From NCBI GenBank assembly GCA_911728455.2, contig OU452230.1:325001-389000 (forward strand): a stretch of 64,000 bases of DNA. The letters run 5' to 3'. Each line of letters begins with the position of its first letter. Position 1 is the stretch's first letter. Source of the stretch: Marthasterias glacialis (lineage: Eukaryota > Echinodermata > Asteroidea > Forcipulatida > Asteriidae). Below the pieces are notes generated by a model. It ran no database searches and was not told where the DNA came from. It saw only the letters and a program-made list of their open reading frames with translations. The position numbers were made by a program, and so were the translations under genes. Positions 13,801 through 23,500 of this stretch are shown here, in pieces.

Positions 13801-14555
13801 ACCACTTGCCCCCTGCCCCAAATGAAAGTTTCTGGTTATTCCACTGATGAAAAAGGTTTTTTCTTGTAGTTTTTTTTAAGGGACGGGAGGGTAACAGTTT
13901 CGAATAGAGTTATGGGAAAAGTTTTTCAGACATCAAAGTTCACTTGACCCTTTCCTTACCAAACGACTGCACTCACACCCCCTCTTCTTTACCATTGGCG
14001 GTCATTTGTTATAAAGCTGTACCTTTGTCAATGTTCACCCACCATACCCAAGATTATAACGGTTGGAAAGAGAAAGATCACTGCAGATACTTCTGAAGAT
14101 GGTATAAGGTTGCTATTATGCAATCCCTCCAAATTGGAGTGGACAAATAGGAAATGCCAAACACCTACGGAGCTCCATATGGTTGTGTACAAAAAAGTGT
14201 TTGAGTTTACAGATCACACCAAGGAAAGAAAGACCAAGAACTTGGACATTTATATAATATAGGGAGTTCAATAAGTAAGACATTTTGTATTATTTATTGT
14301 GCTGTAAACCAATATCTTCAAGGTGATAAAAGAATTTGTAAAATTGGCCTTTGAACAAGAGCTTTTTTTTATGTATAAATGTGTGCTTCATGCTTGAGTG
14401 GTCAAACATTGTGGTCACCAGCACTTATGTCAAAACAGTTTAGTAACAAGAGGGTTAAAATCACAGTGATTAAACAGCGCCCTCATGCAATAGATCTTTT
14501 CCAGTCAATATGGCGACCACACCTGGCAGCAATGTTATGAAGACAATGGACTTAC

Positions 14556-17500
14556 CTGTTAGAGCCACTGAATGCGCACAGCCACCTGCAGTCATGACTA
14601 CATTGCTCTGCCGAGTCATCATACGAATTGGCTGTAAGATGTCCTGCCGGCGATACCCACACGCTCTACCCAAACCCCACGCGAAAAGTTCCCCAGTGTC
14701 TACAAAGAAAAAGGAAAACAAAATACAAAGTGGGTAGAAAAAGTTGAGTTAAGTGTGCCAGGTCTGATGCTTTTGTTCAATTCCACAGTATCTTGGGGAG
14801 ATGGTGTATTTTTAGAGCTAAGATCTAAAAGAGAATTCCCCTTGGGGTGTTTTTACTTATTTGAAGCATTGGAATGGTTGGGGGGGGGGAGGTTGCCGGG
14901 AGGTTGTTCACCTTCTGTTCTTTTGAAGTGTGACGTTCAGAATGGTGGCGTTTAGAACATACATTTCCTTATAAAAATAATAAATGACATCAGGTCGACA
15001 AATATAGAGTTCAGACTCGACAACTTTGTCAAGGAGTTAAGGTAAGGTAAGAAAAACCTTACATAAATAAGACAATCTAATTGGGTGAATTATGATCACA
15101 TGGGATGCTAATTGAAGGAATAATGTAGAGGTTTTACAGCATGATAAATACAGACCAGCAATGTGGAAGACTATAAAGACTATTAGGCTTTTAAAACTAG
15201 TAAAGACCAACCCTCACATGTAGAAACCATTCATACATGACATTCTGTTTTGGCGGTAAAATAACAAAATTTGTCATTTTTGTATATAAAAAAAAATAAA
15301 AAATTGAATTGGAAATGGTGCATCCTTGTGACCATCCTTGCACTGAAACACGGCATATAATGACAAAATTGAACCAGCATCCTGGTAGAGGGACAGCTAG
15401 TGCTTGAGACACTCAAACATTCCTTTTCTAACCAGTCTTAAACACTACCAATCAATCTCACATGGTTCATTTAAGAGTATTTAAATAAAATCACGTGACA
15501 GTTCATGATCAATCAGAACAACTTGTGACCCATGTGACCGTTAATGCTTGTGACCAATGAGAGCATGCTAAACATAACTATGTGACGGTTCATGACCAAT
15601 CAAAACAGACTTAATATACCAACATAATGGTTCATGACCAATCAGAATATATTAATTATATCCTTGTGACGGTTCATGACCAATCAGAACTAACTAAATA
15701 TACCCTGTGACTCACATGGTTCATTTCAGAGTATTTAAATAAACCCACGTGACAGTTCATGACCAATCAGAACAACTTGTGACCCATGTGACGGTGATGC
15801 TCGTGACCAATGAGAACGTACTAAATATAACCATATGACGGTTCATGATCAATCAAAACAGACTTAATATACCAACATAATGGTTCATGACCAATCAGAA
15901 CATACTAAACATATCCATGCAACGATTCATATGACAAATCAGAACACCTTACTGTCTTAGGTTGTTGAATGGCTTTTAATGAAGGACACTGCTGTTTTCC
16001 CTAATTAGGTAGTGAAGAGGATAGGACGGGACTCTTATTCTCAATGGTATGACTAAAGGCTAATTGGGTAAATATCCCAACCATTGAGATTATAATCGAA
16101 AACAATTTAACCAACTGTCAGTATTGCATGGTGTTGATGAGAAACTTCTAAAATATATGGATTGTGTTCCCAAGCACTGACTAAAAAATATTCAGTTAAT
16201 TGTTGACATTGATAAATTGAAATCAAATCTGCACATGGGTTCAATGACAATTAACTTTTTAAATCTTCAGTTCAAGACCTGTTTAGTGCCCCCCCCCCCA
16301 TCCCCGAAAAAAATCTCACACTTAATAAGTGATTAAGTAACATTCAAATGTAGTTTTCCAATCGATCTTATTTCCCTAACCTACCTATCCAAAGTCAACA
16401 CTTTTTCACATTAAAATGCACTATGTAAGGTTGATGTAACAGAATGTGGGGTAAATAGGGCGTAATCTGCAATGGGCACACAGGGTTCATCATTTCCTAG
16501 AATTGGCTTGGTGATGACAGTTTAAAAAAAAATTATCTGTAAAGTTTTGAGAGGAGTACAAAAAGCATGTACAAATTTATTACAGAAATAATAAAATGAA
16601 AAGTATACAGTGGACATTAGGAGGCCACGTCAATTTAAAAAATGACCTGGATGAAGAAAAGTACAGTACACATAGAAATATAAAGTTTATGTAGTATCTG
16701 TTGAACAATGGCACTTCAGTTTATGAATGAGTTTGTCCCTCCTTTAAGCAGTATTTAAATCAACAATCTAAGTTAGCATTTATAACCAACTTTTGTTACT
16801 TCTTACATAGCACATACTAAACACAGTGTTTGACTAAATATTTGAGTCATTTTATTCAGCGTACTTTGGTTCTTTCATCATTTTTTTCTCTGTAAGTCGA
16901 CACACAAGAGTCGTTCCTAATCCAACTCCTACAAAAAACACACACCAGTAGTATATTGGTGCGGTCCAATATCATTGGGCAAGTGCAATAGCATCACATT
17001 GCCCAATTCTACGAACAGAGAAACTTTTTGTTTTGGCGGGAAAAAACAGTGTTTTCCCTGAAAAATAACTACGCTTCAAAGTACCATTCACTTTTAGGGA
17101 TGTTTCCGGATACACTCTTGCAATAATTAGCACATTTAAAAAGGTATTATAAACTTGTTGTCTTGATTTGTGTTGCCGGAGTTTCATTAGATCGTCGAGT
17201 TTAGGCTAAATAATGCAATCCTCAAAATGAGTTGCAACCATTGATCTTATCGCCAGTATACTGGAGACGAATGGTTGCAACCCTCTCTACTCAAAATGAG
17301 CTGCATTGCCATGCCTTCTTACAATAACACATTGTCAACAAATCAGGATGTCCAACTAAAACAGCCAATCAGATATTTTGCAACACGGTAGTTCAGGAGT
17401 ATTCTTGCGGTTCAGAAGTCAGCATCCAAGATGGTGCCGCCGCGTCCAACCTATCAGGTCTGTCTGAAATAGCCAACCTGACATCTCGCACCTTGGCAGT

Positions 17501-20500
17501 TAAGGTGAGCGTTTGCCGCATCTGGGACCTCACCAGACCCCTGATCATACCCAACCAAAATCTAAGACGGGCGACACAAAGATAAGATGGCAAGATTCAA
17601 ATCCAAGACGGTGCAATTCAAATCCAAGATGGGTTAAATTACTGCTTTTATAGTATAGATTACCTGTAACCACTAAACTATGGTTTGCCCCACAGGCAAT
17701 GTAAACTACCCCCTCTAGTGACTCCAGAGACTTGGGTGAAACTAGCTCTGCTCGGTCACCTGATCCAAGCTGTCCAAAGCCATTACATCTGTGTAGAAAT
17801 AAGATAAATCATTGGCTTGTTTTTATTCTTGAGTGACATTTCTTTCTATAGTGTAGTCTAAATTGTTTTTCCTTTGTTTCCTTAGATACAACAGCCTTCA
17901 AACCAATATGTACACTGTATCATTGAATCACTGCTACCCCAACAGAGGGCGCTATTACACCTTAATAGGCACAGTTCTCAGGTTGCAGCCAGTTTAATAG
18001 TTGGCCAATATAAATATACTTCTAGAGAAAGAAGCATGACGGCTTTGAAATTAGTTGGATATATGGATTCATTGTGGCCATTAAAAATGTATGCCCCATT
18101 TGATGGTTTCTGGGTCCCTATCAAACACACCAAAGGTACCTCCATGGGGACCGATACACCCATTGGGATGCAGTCACTACACATGTATCATGTATAACCA
18201 GTAGATGTTCTGCACTTTGATCACTCACAGGTATATTCACAATATCCCTGTCGGGAGTGCTACACCCATTGGGTTAACAATCCAACATGCAACTATTACA
18301 CCTGTATCATGCCCCCAATCCCAATCACCCCTGGGTACATTCATGATACACCTGCAGCTGGAATTGATAGATCAACTGGGGTATTACTCACCCACATGCA
18401 GCCACTACACCAGTTTCATATAAAAACAAGGTGTGCTTCTCTCCACAGGCTATCTGCTTGACTTTATGATGTGCAATGGGACTTAACATATGAGGCAATA
18501 CCTATTTAAAAAATAAAGAAATATTTAACAATAACAACTAAGTGATGGACGGTTTGTAAAGTTACTTAAATTATAATTCATAAATACCTGGGACAGTTTA
18601 TCCATTCTGATTGGTCATGAAGAGATCACGTGGCCATGTTTGTACATGCAGTAGAGACATGTTAAAAGTGATTAAACAGAGACTGAGGAAAATGAGTCAA
18701 AAGAGGGTGCTATTAGATGATTTTGGGGAGCGCGTAAATTACAATTGAAATTGGTAGCAAGCAAATTTGGCTCGTACAAGTTTGAATTTTGCGTGAGCAA
18801 ATTTTCAATTTGTGAAACTTGCACAAGCCAAATTTTCGATCAACATGGATAGAAATTTAATGCAGAATTGAGGTGAGCTTGAGACTAAACTGTCAGATTT
18901 GTTCTCAACTTGATAGGGTTTGGGATGTATTTAACAGAAAAGTTTTAGGATCAACTTCATCTTGGTGAAATTTTCGAGCATCAGGCCTCACCGTGTTTAA
19001 ACAACTAGTTAAAAAACCCTCTACCACAATTTTATTCCCTTATTCAAAGTGTACTGACTAGCTATTATGCACTAAACATGTTTTTTAAATAATATCTGTA
19101 TGAAAGATTACATTTAGAACATTTTATTGATTTTTGAAGAAAATTTCACAGCTGTATTACTGTTTAGTACATCCACTAACGTGTGGATCCACTGCAGTAC
19201 ACGTAACATTTCAACCAAACACAGTTCATTTTCTTTCTACTACAAATGTTATCACCCATTAAGAACACTTTGACTAATTAGCAAATAATTAGTCTATTGT
19301 TATTATTACCCAAAAGAAACAATGTCAGCACTTATCAACACCTGTTATTTGAAACTATCAAAAGAAATAGATTTCAATTATTAAGAGATGGTACATCCTT
19401 GGTTTTGGAAGAGTACATTTCATTCCAATCCTCTAGTTTTCAAAAAACATCATGAAACCTTAAAACATTACCATGCTCAAGTTCCAAAGCAAATAGCATT
19501 GTTCTTTTGTTTTGTTTCTTAAAAGATGTTTAGAAAGCAACTATTCAGTTTGGTTAACTTTGTAAATCCGTTTGTCATATAGGCCTACGACAGGATTAGA
19601 AACAAAAAGAACTTTCTGGGTGTTAAAGGGGGCACAATGTTAACATAAAGATTTCAAATACTTCATTTTGAGAACTAGATTGCCAATAATGTATCATCTC
19701 TGTAATTGTTAGTTCATTATTGATTTGTTTTAAAACAAAAAACACAAAACAAAACCACCATTAGAATTTGAAACCTTATACAGTGAAAGAACTACAGTCA
19801 CAGGATTAAGTAGCACAATAAACGTTTCCTCTCATGTGATGCATTGGCTGTAAAAAGAACAAGCCATACAACAGCTTAATGTTTCTTTAACGAATGCTAC
19901 GTTTGTCTTCATGAGAAATTTGTCTGTGATGTACCATCATTTCTAAAGCATCCTCCATAACATTGCTTTAGTTACAACAGCTTTGTGACATCCTTTAAAG
20001 GCCAACTACAGGTTAAACTTAGTTTCCATTCAGAAAGACCATCTGTGGAAATGAGAAATTAATGAAGAATTTGATATTGTTGTTACTAGATCTATGATAC
20101 AGCAGAGTGCATACTAAGGATATGACCCTTGCAAAGTACAAACTTATTAATATTTCCTTTTATTCTGTTGTGCTTTAGTTTAAAGGGGAAATTGTAAAAT
20201 TGGAAGACCATAATTAGGAGCATTTAACAGAAATAGGAAAGGTACAACAATGAATTTTAAACCATAAGTTTTACTAAAAATCATTTATTAATGAAAACAG
20301 ACTTGTTAACAAATTATTTTCTGGAAGATTCATCAACACATTTGCTCATGTTTTGGATAAAAACTCTTAGTTTTTTAAATTGTTTTACATTATTAAATGA
20401 TCACTATGAACAAGAAGCTGTCTTGAAAACATTGATGTCTTAAAATTTCTCATCAGCTTTTCTTACTTTCTAAAAATTGAAGAAACATCAGAATGATTTA

Positions 20501-23500
20501 GAATTGAAAACATTTCAGATTGATTGATACCTGTACCAATTCATTTGTCAATTTATCTTCAGAGATTTCCTGGACAGTTTAATCAGAGTAAGAACTCTGG
20601 TTTTAAGTTAACAGCCCATTAACTGTTGTACCTTACCTTTCAATTCTTAAGTTATTAATTTATTAGCACATGCAGCAAAGTTTGAAGAACAAAAAGCAGC
20701 AAAATTTTGAGCAAATGTATAGCCATGCCATAATTCTATACCTCATCACAGATGTTTTTTCTAGCCAAGCAAAGTAGCAGATATTGACGAGAAGCCTGCA
20801 AAAGAGACACGACCCACATTTGGATTTATCGTTCTCAATATGTACTTCTCAATTGATGCCTTGATAAGTATGACAGGAATCTCAACACAGTCACTTTTTA
20901 GGCATTTTGTGTTCAAATCCCATCTGTGGTGTCTCTCTAGATTATTTTTTCCTTTTTTTGTATTGTTGGGTCAAGCTTGGTTATGACAAACCTCTACAAT
21001 AGCATTCCAGAGATCCTCCAACCTTGAATCAGTTGTAACAGCAGTGGCAAATACGACATTTGCAGGGCTTTTGATGTATCAAACTATTCATTTGTGCATT
21101 TTTTCTATCTCAATTCGCGTGGGGGTGTTGTGCATGTAACAGACTAACTTTTAAACATTAAACAACCAACACACCTGATTATCTTTATAGTTCTCTATTC
21201 GGAAATCATATCCAAGCTGTGCATAGAAGTTGTTTCCCCAGCTAAAGCACAGGCCGTTCTCTAGCCACAGTGTGGTATGACGACTCCCACAAGCTACGCC
21301 TTTGATGGGTGATACTTTGCCTTCACTAGGTAGGTGAACCCTCTGGGGTGTAAGATGCGTCTCTTTGTCTCCACAACCAAGTCTGACAAATTAAGCATTT
21401 CTTTTTCTTAAATTTTGGCAAACTGGCACACCATACAACAATTATATTGACTGAGATTCATAGAGATAGCTTGTGGGACCTCCAGGTGTATTTGGACACC
21501 CTGATATATCTATCCTTTACATGTAAAACGTATAGTGAGTAAATGAGTTAAACACTTTATTTCTAGAATGGGATCTAAACTCGTCAAGAAGAGTTTGGAC
21601 TTTCTTTCAATCAGCTTTGTTTCGGTTATTTGTGACTCGTTTATATCATGTTGCATATCAATAGAAAGCTTGTTCCTCTTCACAACGAGACCAATTTGTA
21701 GCACTCACTTATTTGGGGGCTCATCAACTCTGTTGTGAATGTAGGGGTCTGAAACAGAATTTGCCAAATCTGCAACATTCATGCATCATGGTCGAGCAAT
21801 AAACACTGCTATTCCATTCCCACAAACAGCGAGTCTTTGCTCACTTTATCAAAGTGGTAACTTGGTGTCTACTCCAAACTGTCACGCCACGTTTATCCAA
21901 ATCTCAAGAAGGCCCGTGTTATAGGGCTGGTTGAATCTGGTGCTCCCAGAAGCAAGTTACAGCATTATTTGGAGTGAAGTTCAAGTTTCAAGAAACCTGT
22001 GATGTCAAAGACAGACCACGAAGTTGGCGATCCAAGGACACAACACCCCAAAAAGACTTTCAATGAAGTATAATATTGGCAATATGTCTTGTTTATTCTT
22101 TTACACTGATAGAGAGTTGGTTGTTACTTACAGAGCCACAATTGAGACAAATAATGGTAAATTTGGCACATTCTGTTTAAGACCCTCCCGCATTCACAAC
22201 AGAGTTGCTGAGCCCTTAAATAAGTGATTGTTACAAATAAGGTCTGGATGTGAAGAGGAAGGAATAAGCTTTCCATTGACATGCGGTGTGATATAAACAA
22301 GTCACAAATAACTGAAACACAGGTGATTGAAAAAAAAATCCAAATTTGTTTTGAGCTTATTTTCAGATCCGGCCACACACACCTTGTTGGGTTTGTATAA
22401 AAGCCAAGTCGACCAAACCACAAGTATCCTTCAATAACCTACATACATATATGTAACTTGCAGCAAGTGTACCTTCAGCTGAAGAGGTCCACTCTGGTAT
22501 TTATTTCCAACATCATCCTGAGAAGAAAACTCATTAAAAGTGTCTGGTGCTAAATCGTCTATTTCAGACCAAGTAATTTTAATACTATTGGAAAATAAAA
22601 TTCTCATGTCTACAATGAATGTACTTACTGGCCACTGTTGCCATTGCCCCATGTATAAATCTCATCATTATCTGAAAATAAACAATCATGAACAATTAGT
22701 TATCACTTTAATTTCAATTGTTTTCATTTTAAGTTTTATTTAAAACAGTGACCAAATAAACAGATAATATCTTGAACCAAAAGAAACCAACAAGAGGGAT
22801 GCCTTGCATTTGTTAATTTAAAACGAAATAAAAAATACACTGCTTTTATTTTGTAGTTCTCAATTGTTTTATTTTGTTCCAAGGAAGCTTGATGTATGTA
22901 TGATGTAATAAATAACCAAGCAAAATATCATGGTAGTTAATTCTCAATGTAATTTCAATGTACCTTTGTAAATTCAGATGTAACTCATCTCTAGGGCTGT
23001 TGATTTTTTTAATGCCTTTATTAAACCAATGGCTGGTGTACCCTTATCATCATCAGATCAATGCCTCCAAGGAATTATCTAAACAGAACTTGAATATTTG
23101 CAACACCATTTTTTACTTGTTGGATTTTCAAACAACTGACTAGAAAGGCAAATTACACTCTGCTCTGCTCATTGCACTTAGCATATTTGCACAGAAAGTC
23201 CACAATACGTGAACTTTGGGATTAAACAACACTAAGAGACTACGTGTACGTTGGTACATTTTGTAATTGTATGTGTTTTCTCCGTACTGATGGGTAATGA
23301 TTGCTTGATTTTGTCTATGCAACAATACATGTAATTTTGAAATTTGACTGGACAAGGTAGGCTAAATTATGTATTTAAAGAATTCCATGGAGGGATTGAT
23401 GTATAATACCATAAAATCATGGTTGCTTATTACAGAAAAGTCAGAGTAGAGAAATAATCAGATTTTCATGACTTTTTAATGCCAGTGACATTTTTTATAA

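Larger units (their letters stand above)
7718..14555. other. No exon found; may be 3' part of the RCC1-like gene
   Basis: The RCC1-like gene must continue to the left of 14556, yet I could not find another RCC1 strand in this stretch. It contains a MITE (9551-9694), a CA/C-rich patch (11850-11890), the 27-bp duplication and a poly-C element. Confidence 0.4.

Noticed and set aside
17393-17593. 66-codon minus-strand open frame in the RCC1-like intron
   Set aside because: No start context, no splice borders in the right phase; looks like chance openness in a GC-richer patch.
22440-22652. Minus-strand open frame with an exon-like core (acceptor TTCTTCTCAG, donor AAG-GTACAC, DDVGNKYQSGPLQLK) between two RCC1 exons
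   Set aside because: Exons 22671-22629 and 21382-21175 join directly in phase 2 to a perfect GQLGCGD motif. Inserting this 45-nt piece in that phase gives a stop.
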